Assembly: GCF_003171515.1 (NCBI RefSeq)
Contig: NC_089393.1
Location: forward strand, 992,001 to 1,056,000
DNA: 64,000 nt
Reading direction: 5' to 3'
DNA from: Pyrenophora tritici-repentis
Lineage: Eukaryota; Ascomycota; Dothideomycetes; Pleosporales; Pleosporaceae
The stretch's first letter is position 1; each line of letters begins with the position of its first letter. A program made the position numbers and the translations under genes. Positions 34,826 through 45,280 of the stretch are shown piece after piece. The notes under the pieces were generated by a model. That model saw only the letters and a list, made by a program, of their open reading frames with translations, ran no database searches and had not been told where the DNA came from.

Positions 34826-36531
34826 ATGGCTCAGTCACCACCCTCAAAATTGATCGAAGACGATGATAGACCTACGCAGCAACACAACGAGCATCAAGTA
34901 GTGGCTGGGCTTACCCTTAAACCCGGGGACAATCCCGAGGACGCGCTAAGAGTCAATCGCGGGGCAATCCGCGTGCCATCCCCAAACCCATCTGTTATAT
35001 CGATAGACGATTTGAACAATATACGACTTGTTCAGCACTCAGTGTATATTCCTTGTCATGATGAGAGTCATGCTTCGCCCTCGCCAGCCCCTCCTAGGAC
35101 CTTGAAAGGCAGGATACAGGCATCGTGGACAGCCAACAAGGGGCTGGTTCTTGTCCTAATCGCGCAAATGTTTGGTACTCTGATGAACGTCACAACGAGA
35201 CTTTTGGAGATGGAAGGAAACAATGGCAGGATACTTCCAATCAATTGCATGTCGACTTTCTAACATTTCATAGGCAGGGGCTATCACCCTTTTCAGATTC
35301 TCTTTGCTAGAATGAGCATCACAGTTATATGTGCTTCTTTGTACATGTGGTATAAGAAGACTGAGCACTTTCCATTCGGTATGAAAGAGGTACGCTCACT
35401 ACTAGTAGCTCGCGGCTTGCTCGGCTTCTTCGGGGTCTTTGGAATGTACTGTAAGTCATCCGCCCTTGCTCATGGGACCATGTGTAGGCACAATAGCTTG
35501 TATAAGCTTTTCCGATATTGGCTTGTTACGGAAGCTACTCCATACTCTGCTACCTTTGGTTGAAACCACAGTAGTACTCATGAGTCCTGCTATCGGCTAT
35601 GTAACTGACTTCTGCAGATTCTCTGCTGTACCTCCCACTTGCCGATGCAACTGTCATCACCTTTCTCGCACCTAGCCTTGCATGTTGGGCATGCTCCTAC
35701 TTCATCAACGAACCCTTTACTCGAATGGAACAAATGGCTGCATACGTCTCGCTTTTGGGTGTCATCTTGATTGCAAGGCCTGTATCACTATTCACCGCTT
35801 TTACCCACTCTGAACATACCGTCCCTCCTACAAGCGGCAACTTGGGCCTGATACCATCGAACACCACTACTGCCGATCTTCCCGGCCGCCTTGCTGTCGA
35901 CTATGATTCTGTGACGCCCACACAACGAGCAATGGCAGTCGGCTTAGCAATGTTGGGTGTGCTAGGAGCAGCAGGGGCTATCACAACCATACGATGGATC
36001 GGCAAGAGAGCGCATCCGCTCATTTCTGTAAACTACTTTGCTGTCTGGTGCACAATCGTCAGCATCGTCGCGATGTTCGCATTGCCCGGTGTAGGCTTCT
36101 TGCTTCCGAATAGCCTCAAAGACTGGAGTTATCTGATCTTCCTGGGTATTTGTGGATTTGTCATGGTAGGTCAAACCCTAATGACAACTGCACGTCCTCA
36201 TACTAACCAGATCCAGCAATTCCTCCTCGCTGCAGGATTGCAATATGAGAAGTCTTCGCGCGCTACCAATATGCTCTACATGCAGATGCTCTTCGCACTC
36301 GCATTCGACAAGCTGGTTTGGGGTACTACACCCGGCGCCCTGTCCATTACTGGATCGTCGCTCATCCTAGGCTCCGCGATTTACGTTGCGATCCACAAGG
36401 AAGAGCCCAAGAAGAAGGTTCAGCTCGGAGAAAGCGGTGATGGAGACGAAGAGATTGGAATTATGTCGCCTGGTTTTGACAGTGAAGAAAGGGAGGAGTA
36501 TGCAGACATTGCAATGGGGCGGTTGAGATGA
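34826..36531 (+). CDS. Drug/metabolite transporter superfamily (EamA-like) membrane protein
   Basis: Four exons: 34826-35225, 35274-35450, 35618-36165, 36217-36531. Intron 1 (35226-35273) has a GC donor (GCAGGA) with a perfect TTCTAAC branch and ATAG acceptor, and gives NNGRGYHPFQILFARMS. Intron 2 (35451-35617) is long for this genome, 167 nt. Intron 3 (36166-36216) is 51 nt, stop-free and in frame. The product is about 479 residues: a 100-residue polar N-terminus, then about ten membrane segments in two EamA halves (VLVLIAQMFGTLMN, LLVARGLLGFFGVFGMY, YLPLADATVITFLAPSLAC, AAYVSLLGVILIARP, and a second set ending SLILGSAIYVAIHK), then an acidic tail. LADATVITFLAP is the hallmark of SLC35G-type transporters. 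Substrate unknown; yeast-type relatives are vacuolar or Golgi proteins. Confidence 0.88.
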
Positions 36532-37080
36532 GTTCTCATGGTTTACACTTGGAGTTTGGATTCCATGCATGATAATTGGTAAGAGCATAGTGAAACATAC
36601 AGATGAATACAGATGCATCGCAATATTCCAAATTATCAAGCTCAGTCCCGTATTGACAAGCTGATCGCTGGCGCTCGAGAAACATTGTTCACATCATATA
36701 CGTTTCCAGCCCAAAGATGTTGTTCACCGGAACCCGACGATCGCACCTACCAAAACTTTTTACTTTTGTATCTCGCTGAACCCCAGGAATACCAAAAAAA
36801 TGTACTATACGTAGCCAGCACCTCGCTTTCGTATTCTCGTCCCGTCAGTTCAGATAAGTTTACTCGGCGAGGCCCACACCACTCGGTACCCCCCGCTCGG
36901 AAACTTTTTTCCTCTTTACCCCACATACGTTTCGTCAAAAGCCAGCCCCACCAATTACGCATGTGCGTCACCGAACACCAAAACCTTGCCGGTGGTATAC
37001 CTGTTCTCTGCCTAGATGTGTTGTTTTTTGAGATTGACTTCATATATTAATATTGTGGTGGATTTTCCATCAGTCAATAA
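36532..37080. other. Intergenic, transporter 3' flank and tRNA-Asn 5' flank
   Basis: No coding signal supported. Confidence 0.5.
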
Positions 37081-37168
37081 TCCTCCGTGGCGCAATTGGC
37101 TAGCGCGTCTGACTGTTACAGTGATGTGGCTCATCAGGAGGTTGAAAGTTCGAGCCTTTCCGGGGGAG
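37081..37168 (+). tRNA. tRNA-Asn (anticodon GTT) with 14-nt intron
   Basis: The cloverleaf is complete. TCCTCCG (37081-37087) pairs with CGGGGGA (37161-37167; one G-U), discriminator G. D arm GGCGCAATTGGCTAGCGC; anticodon stem TCTGA/TCAGG; loop CTGTTA, intron, A. Anticodon GTT lies at 37115-37117. The 14-nt intron (37119-37132) is at the canonical 37/38 position. The T arm is GAAAG-TTCGAGC-CTTTC. A T6 run shortly after (about 37177) can terminate polymerase III. It decodes asparagine codons. Confidence 0.92.
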
Positions 37169-37828
37169 GAGTCATATTTTTTTGCTGTTTCATGCGGCAT
37201 ACATACAGTAGTGTTATGTGATGAATGAATGAAGAAGTGTGGTTGTATTGTTATTTTTAGTAGTTAGAGGATGTGATTGCTATAATGTGAGAATGTGATA
37301 AGTGTATGTATGTAGGTATACATTTCAGTTGGTTTAGGATGCGAGCATGTAGTTTGGAAGATAGATCAGGTCGTTGAGTTTGGTGAAGGCTTTCTTGTTA
37401 GGTATAGGGTAAACTTAGTTTCTAGTTCTACACCAAGCAGGCTCTTTGTAGAATGAATGGTCGGCTTGATGACCACTCCGGAGATGGAGTGAGGCTATAT
37501 ACGTTGAATGCTACCTACATGAATACCGCCCATTTCTTTTACGTTGAGGAGTCACTTGGACAGAGATACTGGACTTTCACTGTGGCTCTTGTCTTTCAGG
37601 GCGAAATGCTGTACAGAAGAAGCAGGTATAAACACCAGCAAGAAACCTCCTTTCTCATGTAGAACTTTTGAGACTTGATAAATCTACAATCAGGTTTTCT
37701 CCAAGTTCCAGCATGTTAGGCCATCATTCGAATTACAAATCTTTTTAGCACTATTCTTTTTCTCATTTTATCTCCAACTCAACAACTATGGCCGTGTAAC
37801 TCCTCACGTTGTTATTTTGTTCAGAGAA
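37169..37828. other. Intergenic, AT-rich
   Basis: Between tRNA-Asn and the hAT relic. No gene recognised. Confidence 0.5.
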
Positions 37829-38896
37829 ATAGCAACCACAGATGTCAATGAGCAAGCTGAGCGAGCTCAGCCAATTGGCTTGCTCAGCCAATTGAGCGGA
37901 GGCCAGCAGCTCGCTCGGCTCGCTCGGATTGGCTGAAACAGGGCTGTCAGCTCGCTCGGCTTGATGGGCTCAGTCCCGATTAGGAAAGTTATATAGAAAC
38001 CTTGGTGTTGAGTTTCTCAGCTAATATCCCACTTATGTACACCGTATTTCGCGTCCATCTCCTCATCGCTGATAACCCCCTTTACAGGCACCTCACCACT
38101 GCCAAATCCAGCTCTTATCCATCGTCGATCGCACTGTATTGCTGCTAGAAGTTGCGGAGAAATGCTGCGCCGACGGGGCTCGAGGAGGTCACCCAGCTCG
38201 CTGAATAAGCGCTCACACTCACAGCTTGAGCCTGGGATTGATAGCATGTCGATAGCAAATTTGCTAAGGCTAGGGTGGCGATCGCGGAGTTCTACCCAGT
38301 ATTTTATAGGGTCGACGCCCTCGCCAGCGATCGGTTCGCTGCGTTTCCAAGCCTCATATTCATCTTCCTCGTTCTCCGTAAGCCCTGCAGGCTCAATAAA
38401 GTTGTTGATAAAGTTGCCGCGATTTCTGGAGCATTAACGCGTGTTCTTTTTGCTGGCATTATAGCAACGGCGAGGTAGATAGTAGCTGCAAATAGAGACG
38501 CGTTGATGGAGTATAGATGAGTGTGGTGGGTGATAAGTAGTAAGTGAAGTGTCGCAAAAGGAGAATATTGTTGCCAGGCGGTTAGCCGGAAATTTAGTAG
38601 CTTATTTGCTAGAAATATAGCAAAAAAGAGTGTATTTTATGTTATAACTAGGTTTCGAACTTACGCACTACACCTAAAAATCATCGTGAGATTGCCCCTC
38701 CACCAAGTCCTTCAGCCCCAAGTTTCCAACCGCCCCATCTAACCAAGCTAAGCAAGCTGACTGAGCGAGCGCCTATCCCTAAGCTCGCTCGGCTTGCAAG
38801 CGCGCATTGCGCGCTCAGCTCATTCGGCTTGGTCAAAACGTCCAAGCCGAGCGAGCTGAGCGAGCCGGCTCGCTCGTTGACAAGTATGATAGCAAC
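37829..38896. mobile_element. hAT transposon relic with 8-bp target-site duplication
   Basis: ATAGCAAC occurs directly at both edges (37829-37836 and 38889-38896), the 8-bp duplication expected of hAT elements. Between them, the 1,052-bp element (37837-38888) has imperfect terminal inverted repeats: CACAGATGTCAATGAGC at the left, and CATACTTGTCAACGAGC read from the right end. Both subterminal regions, about 120 bp each, are packed with GAGCGAGC/GCTCGCTC motifs in both orientations, the usual transposase-binding layout. The middle encodes only the C-terminal part of a hAT transposase on the minus strand (38433-38017), so the element is internally deleted and non-autonomous. Well-preserved ends suggest it moved not very long ago, with a transposase supplied in trans (inference). 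Confidence 0.9.
38017..38433 (-). pseudogene. hAT transposase C-terminal fragment
   Basis: An open frame without an N-terminus (bounded upstream by a TAA at 38436-38434). It reads FIEPAGLTENEEDEYEAW, then DPIKYWVELRDRHPSLSKFA and IDMLSIPGSSCECERLFSE followed by LEPRRRSISPQ. This is the hAT family C-terminal dimerisation domain, with the conserved W, the PGSSCECERLFS block and the R-x-L/I-S-P motif. The RNase H-like catalytic core and BED zinc finger are absent, so it cannot transpose by itself. The first ATG in frame (38247) would give 76 residues. Confidence 0.85.
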
Positions 38897-40166
38897 GGAC
38901 ATGCCTTCTGTTGTTCCGTGTAGTTGTATAGATAGGATGTTTCCATTACTCTTCTAAGACGAAGCGGGTATCAGAATTGATATCACGTTTCTTGTATTAT
39001 CGATTAGCTCCGTACCGGCTTCCGGTCAAACTACACTTTCACATTTTATGGTGAACATGTTCATTCTCGAGCCTCAGCGTCACATATCCAGAGACAAAAG
39101 TACTATCGCGCCCTTCTTGTAGTAACATCAACTACTTACAGGATAACATCAGTCACTAAAACGTGAACGGAACATAGGCAATGTAATCGCATATTGTACT
39201 TGTTCTAGAACAACGCCATTGTGATATTCACACCAATGTTTTCATCTCCAGTGTTTCCCCAGAGGAATTCATTTGCTTGACTTCATATGATAACGTGAGG
39301 CCACAATCTAGCAAGTCTATATGAACTTTTAGAATGGGCAAGCAAGCTAAACGGGACCGAACACATGTATCCTTTTCAGTCTAAACGATAGTTATGTATG
39401 GTGTATCGGAAGTGATCAGAACCCTCTCCACTCAATGTAAAAATTAAAGGCCCACTCGAACTGCTGGCAAAAACTGTCCATATCAACAGCACCGCGTTCG
39501 TGGGGTTCGGCTCTATCGGACCGCATAAAGCCCCCTCCTGTTATCCAAATGAGTGGTACATGTTATGCGATGCTCTCAAGAACGGGGGTAACCTATCTAG
39601 ATGTCGGTGTCACACCGACACTTAGTTCCACCCGAGTATACACCGGCAGCATATGTAACTGTAGCAGTCTGTACTCTAAGCCACTCTATGTCACATCCAA
39701 GACCTCAGGCTTGAGGCCAGTTTCATTCGACATCCGCTTCTCGGTGTATGTTGTAACAGTGATCGCCCCGAGCCTATCGTTCATGTGATGCCCGTATAGA
39801 CTTTGGTTGCTACGTCAGATTTTAATGGAACAGTGACATCATGCGTTGGATGCGGCAGTCATGCGCCAAACGATTAGACGGGTTCTAGACTCCATGTCTT
39901 CATACTACTTTCTGCCACTCCCGTGGGAACGACAGGTACACGTGAAGACAGGGTATCGGAAGGTGCCGGCATTTCCCTTACCTGAGACTTGAACAGGCTC
40001 GGCCAACGTTACGGAAGACTCGGATTACGAAACGTATCAGAAGACATACGAGAATAACGGAAGAGATGCAAGATGCTAAGAGGAAATAGGAAGGGCCAAA
40101 CGCGGCGCAAGATTTATACGACCACACTATATAGCCAAGGGGTCGTGTAACCGTGTAAGCCCTAGA
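38897..40166. other. Intergenic, no gene recognised
   Basis: About 1.3 kb between the hAT relic and the FMT1 3' end. One perfect 9-bp-arm inverted repeat is at 39602-39620. No coding frame with support. Confidence 0.5.
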
Positions 40167-41295
40167 CTATGATGATACGCACGCAGGAGCCAACATGCGC
40201 ATCAATTTTTCGTTTCCAAAACCATGTTTTTTTCCCTCATATGTGCTCTTATTCAGAGAAGCGATCTTGCCGCAGGCTGCTCGTATAAGGAGCAGGTTTG
40301 GCGTGGCTGTCAGGGTTGGGTCTATAAAGATGCCGGGCGCACGTTGCGCTGCATCGATCATGCCTGTATCCACGATATCGTGGAGAATGAGGCGATCGCC
40401 GTTGGGTAGCGTGCACCACGAGTCGCCGAAAGCGTGCAGTTTAGCCAGAATTTCGGCCAACGTGTGCTGTCCAAAGTCGACGAATCGGTCTTGCTTTGTG
40501 GTCTTGGGCGCGTGGCTTACGGGACCGTTGGAGGTGGCATACCATCCCGCAGGCTCGTGTGGGGGCACAAATCTGCGCGACTTGAGCACATGTACGAGTA
40601 GTTCTGCACCTGCCTTTGCCAATTGCCGCTCCAATTCCGGAGCCGTTGTTCCGTGGGGAATGGCAACGCCCGGGTGAGGCGTTTGGGCAAGGATAGTACC
40701 CTGATCAAAATGTAGCGGATGTAGTGTTTGGACAGTGACACCGGTGTATTCGCGTCCTTTGGTGATGGCATGTTCAATGGGGGCTGGGCCATGCAGGTCT
40801 GGAAGCAGCGAAGGGTGCACATTCAAGCCGCCGTATTGCGCATGACGGAGAATGCGAGGCGGGACAAGGAGACCAAAGGAGACAGCAATAATAAGGCTGA
40901 TGGGAATGGGCGGAGTCCAGCCTGTGAAGGTGTCAACTGCATGGGTGGACAAGTTGAGCTCTTCGGTGGCTACTCGCTTGATGGGTACTGCATCGTGTCA
41001 ATTGATGCCCGTATTCATTGGAGGTGTGATGTCATCGCGCACCCTCTCTCAGCGTCTTTAGCCCCCGGCCTGTTGGTTTTGCTGGTCGGTGGAGTACATG
41101 GATGTCATGTATGAGACCTGGTACATGCCGTTGTGCTGCTACTACTGCGCGCAAGGATGCAATGCTGAATTCATCGGCGCCGCAGAACAATATGCGCAAC
41201 TGTTCCGATGTCCCGAGTGAAGCGTTCGTAGACTTGTATCGGCGATGAGTGACATGTGCCAAAGAGCGCACGGGGCCTGGCAGCGTCCAAAGCAT
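40167..41295 (-). CDS. fmt1: Mitochondrial methionyl-tRNA formyltransferase
   Basis: Two exons (41295-41043 and 40987-40167) and a 55-nt intron (41042-40988, GTGCGC donor, TGCAG acceptor) give 357 residues. The start at 41295 (MLWTLPGPVRSLAHVTHRRYKST) provides a mitochondrial presequence; the open frame extends upstream without an ATG. The formyltransferase fold follows: LRILFCGADEFSIASLRAVV, VLHRPAKPTGRGLKTLRE, VPIKRVA, VSFGLLVPPRIL, then GGLNVHPSLLPDLHGPAPIEHAI with the catalytic Asn and His, and TGVTVQTLHPLHFDQGTIL with the catalytic Asp. It transfers a formyl group from 10-formyl-THF to Met-tRNA for mitochondrial initiation. The usual SLLPxxRG arginine is His here (DLHGPAP), a small departure. 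Head-to-head with CCZ1, 308 bp apart. Confidence 0.93.
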
Positions 41296-41603
41296 GGTTC
41301 GAATAGGATGAAGATGTTCGGTGAGTGCCGCACAGAGCCTCCAGAGCACGTCACGATCGCGATCTCGTGGGGCATCTTTCACCACGACAAGCGGAGGTAT
41401 CCTTGCTGTGCATGCACCGCATCGCCCTGGGCTGACGTTGCTGTTGACATGGTCTACAAATAGTTTTGCGATGGCGTGGTGTTGTTGGCAGGGCCGACAT
41501 TCGACTTTCTTTCTTTTCCGTGTTCTCCTACGTACGTGTGACGCAACACGTACATACTAAGTTACCCGACGCGTCTGTCACTGGCACTTTGTAGCATGCA
41601 CGA

Positions 41604-44266
41604 ATGTCGTCCACGGCAATCCCAAAGGTCGTTCCGGCCCAACTCTCCTTCTTAGCCATATACAGCCCCGCGCTCGGTACGTCGGATGAGACTTTCCACC
41701 AGCAGATTGTCTTTTACTACTCAAAAGCCGCCAAGGCTCGCTCCAAGCTGAAGGATGGCGACACGCGTAGGGAGCAGGAACTGCGCGAGGAGGAGAACGA
41801 GAAACTGCGTCAGGTTGGGCTAGCCCAGGGCATGGTAGGGTTTGCGAAGTAGGGCACATGCAATACGTGACTTCCACGCACTGGCACTGACTCAACTTCA
41901 GAAGCTTTTCCAATGGCGAAGCAGTCGACTCGGTGGAAACACAAAAGTCACGCATCGTACTCCGTGAACTAGAAGATGGGTGGTGGATATTGGCTGTATG
42001 CAAGACCCGCCTGCTGGAAATGTTCATGATTAATCCCACCATAGTCGATTGATCTCACCCAACTCCCCGCTCCCACCGGCCTCACGCGAACCGACTCGAG
42101 CACCGATACCACCGAGCCCGTCATTGAGTACTCGGCACGCGAAGTCAGCCCACCTCAACTACTCATTCAGCAACTCCTGCGCGCCCAATCGACCTTCCTG
42201 CTCCATCATGGCTCAACAATGGAGGCCATGTTCGCAAAGTATGGTCGCACAAAGTTCTGCAGTATACTGGACAAGTACTGGTCCCGCTTCTCTGCCAGCT
42301 GGGACGTGCTTCTCCATGGAAGTCCTGCAGTGGACATATATGGCGGCATGAAGCTGGCGGCGGGTGGAGAGTTGGGCATGGGCGTGGGGGAAGAGGAGTG
42401 GGGCAGCAGCGAGCGTGATGTGCTTGAGGACTTTGCCCGGAGAACAACAGGACTTGTTGATGTCATGGTATCGCGCTTCGGCGAAGCCCCACCTCTACAG
42501 CAAGCAAAGACTTCCCCAGACCCGAAGACGCTCGAAGTGTCGGAACTGGGACCTTGGATTGGAGCGGGGAGGAATGTACATGCATCAGACGGAGTCGTCT
42601 TTTCAGGGTTGGGGGCAGTGAGCAGGAAATCGCTACGAGATCTCTCTCACTGGATAGAAACCATTTACTGTCATGGCGAGTATGCCTATGGTGTGCGCGA
42701 CAATCCCACTTCTGATCGGAGAAAAAGGCGGAGAAGAGACGTGAAGTCAATACCTGAACCAGAGGCAGGAACACCAGAAACCCGGTCTGTACGAAGTGAG
42801 AGACCGCGTCTTACTGCGTCGACCCAGGCTTCGATGCTACCACTGGGCATCCCTCCACCGATCGTCAAGGCTGCTGAAAACTCCCTTGACAAGGCAGCAG
42901 CCGCTGTTGAAAACAAGGCCCAGGCAGATGCACCCGCACCTGAATCTAAGCCGATGCTGGCATCTCTAGGTGACACCGAGACATGGATGAAATACATGAC
43001 GCTTGGCTATGGCACAGCATGGGGTGGAAGGAAGACGACGGAAACCCCTGAACCTGCGGTTCCAGCTCCAGCTCTAGCACCTTCGCGCGCGCGTGAACGG
43101 ACACCTTCGCCAGCAGCCATGCGTTACGTCGAACCAGCGCCTGATGTAGACCCGACAGAAGAGAAGTTGAAACTACAGATACGACTAGAGAATGATGGCT
43201 ATTTTCTGGTAGGGCTCAAGGGTGATTTGCGAGAAGTGCACGATGGGGAAGACGACGAGGGCGACTGGAACAACCGAATACCACTGCGAACAATCCATGT
43301 TGAGATCAACCGCAAAAACTCTTCAGTGGGGTCAACTGATGTCGACTCAGACGACACACCACAATACGAGAAGGACATGAGTGTACAGTCTACAACCACA
43401 GGCAAACTATCCCGGTTACGGCCTGTGGTTTATGTGGTAAGCTTTCACCGTGAAATGATACTAGCAACCTTTTAACAGTACTTCAGCATCGTCCTTTTGT
43501 CTATACCTTCCTCTTCGAACACCGAACCCACTCTCTGGGTGTTGCATCCTTCTACCGCGACATTCACAACTTCTTCTCTCCGCTCCATCGTTCTCTAGAT
43601 AAAAGCACATCGCCAGGCAATGTCGCCGCACGTCTCCACGCAGTCTCCAACCACTTCACCACTGAATCCTCAACAGGTGGCTCAGGACCCAGTTCGGGCC
43701 CAAATACACAGCCCATCTACGACCTGGTCTTTGACCCCCGCACATACACAGTGCATTCAAGTCTTCCCAATATCCCCGATCCAGGATCACTATTAGCCGA
43801 AGGCCTCAATGGAAACGGATGGAGTAGAGTCGAGGCTCTCAACGTCCACTCGCAGATCCTAGCCACCGTCCAATCCACACGTCGCAATCTCGCAGAAATA
43901 GAGCGGACATGCAAGACATCGCGTGGCTGGTGGGTGGTCTGGATGCGATTACCGCCTTCTCAGCCCAGCGGCAACGATACCGAAACACTCACAAGTCAAA
44001 CTTCAACATCAGCGCCATTCAATACTGATGAGCTCAGGGAAGCGTTTTTGGTCAGACGAGCAAGAGACACATCACATTCCAGTACCGCGAGTACTTCAAG
44101 CCGTTTTGCGAATGGTATGTGGAGTAGCCTTGGTATGGGCGGTGGCCAGAGTCAGAACATGAAGATGGGGGGTACGGCAGCAGGATGGGGACCTAAGGGG
44201 CTTGGGGAGGGAATTGGCATTGATGCGCGGAGGTACGTTGAAGAGTTGTTGAGTTTGAATAGATAG
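41604..44266 (+). CDS. ccz1: Vacuolar fusion protein CCZ1
   Basis: Four exons (41604-41848, 41902-41995, 42045-43436, 43487-44266) with introns of 53, 49 and 50 nt give 836 residues. The last acceptor is the second AG (CTTCAG, 43486); the first would give the wrong frame. The N-terminus VPAQLSFLAIYSPALGTSDETFHQQIVFYYS is the first longin domain of the CCZ1/HPS4 (intu-like) family. RIVLRELEDGWWILASIDL across the second splice, and FLLHHGSTMEAMFAKYGRTKF are also typical. The centre is disordered and Ala/Pro/Glu-rich; a second longin region starts near HRPFVYTFLFEHRTHSLGVASFYRDIHNFFSPLHRSL. With Mon1, Ccz1 forms the exchange factor for Rab7/Ypt7, needed for late endosome-vacuole fusion and autophagy. 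Fits family length and order. Confidence 0.9.
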
Positions 44267-45280
44267 TGTAATGCTTAGCGAGCAGTAATGATATCACAGT
44301 AGGAATGCGGAATGTTCTTTGGCTAGCGACAGGATGGTAGTAAGTAGATACAAAGTCACAAAATAATAATAAAAAGAATACAATAGAATGCATAATTCCT
44401 CTTACCTGTAAGCTAAAACATGACCTCGAAATAAACAAGAAAAGATATGCATGAAGCTCTCAGACATTTCGCCTCATTTATTAACAACTGCAATCGGAGC
44501 GGTCACCCCGTCATGTCTGGCAAAGTTGCAAGGACGCGGTTACTAAAAAGCTGAGATTGCGTGTTCATGCCTCGCCTTTGCCCCGTTGATTGGCGTGCCT
44601 GACATGCACCCGCTGTTTCAAACCACGCGTTCGGACAGATCCGGCCTCTTGGTATACCGAGCCAGACCCCACACTAAACTGCGTTAGAAGGGGCTTAGCT
44701 GAACCCAGGCCCAGTCGGTCTGCTCCGCTCGCTCTCTTGGTTACGCGACTCAGCTGGGACGTCATGTTGGGGGTGCGGCTTGCATGAGGCTGAGAGGGGG
44801 GAGGGATTGCGGATGAAGGGGGTCGGGTGTTTCTGCTTCTCAGCTTTCTCTTCGAGTCTTCTTCCTTTCCATCATCCCTTTCGTGCGTTTCTCGGGCTGA
44901 GAGAGGGCGCTGTTCATTCGTTCCGTCGTTGTTCATACTGCCTTACTGTAATATATTTCGCAAAAAGGGACGAGCCTTGATCGACTCCCAGCCTACGTTT
45001 TTAGTTATCCGTCACCCTTCGTTAAGGTGGTACATTTTTGCTTCTTCGTTGGAGACGGGGTCTTCATTGTTACAACTTTACTGGGCTTGCAGATCGTTTT
45101 ACGCACCGTCGCGAGACAGATTCAGGATTGGGTTTACCAAGCACGCGTCGTCGGTCACCCGAAAAGATATACAGTTTGACGGGTTTGACTAGAAAGAAAG
45201 AGTGTATATTAGGAAGAGGGGCCCGGAATTTCGCAGTCGTTGCGCTGTCGACCAGACGGGAAGCTGCGGATTACAATACG
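44267..45280. other. Intergenic between CCZ1 and the aspartic protease gene
   Basis: About 1 kb, holding the protease promoter. A minus-strand open frame (44936-44565) has low-complexity charged sequence and no signature; not called. Confidence 0.5.

Noticed and set aside
37016..37228. Open frames across tRNA-Asn on both strands
   Set aside because: They are shadows of the tRNA sequence.
37850..38885. GAGCGAGC-rich tracts considered as a CRISPR-like or satellite array
   Set aside because: Copies are irregularly spaced, in both orientations, and confined to the two ends of the hAT element, so they are its subterminal repeats.
39549..39788. 79-residue frame near the 19-nt inverted repeat
   Set aside because: No family match or splice support.
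41296..41385. N-terminal extension of FMT1
   Set aside because: The frame is open but begins without an ATG; the presequence starts well at 41295.
44565..44936. Minus-strand 123-residue frame upstream of the protease
   Set aside because: Charged low-complexity sequence antisense to the protease promoter; no signature.
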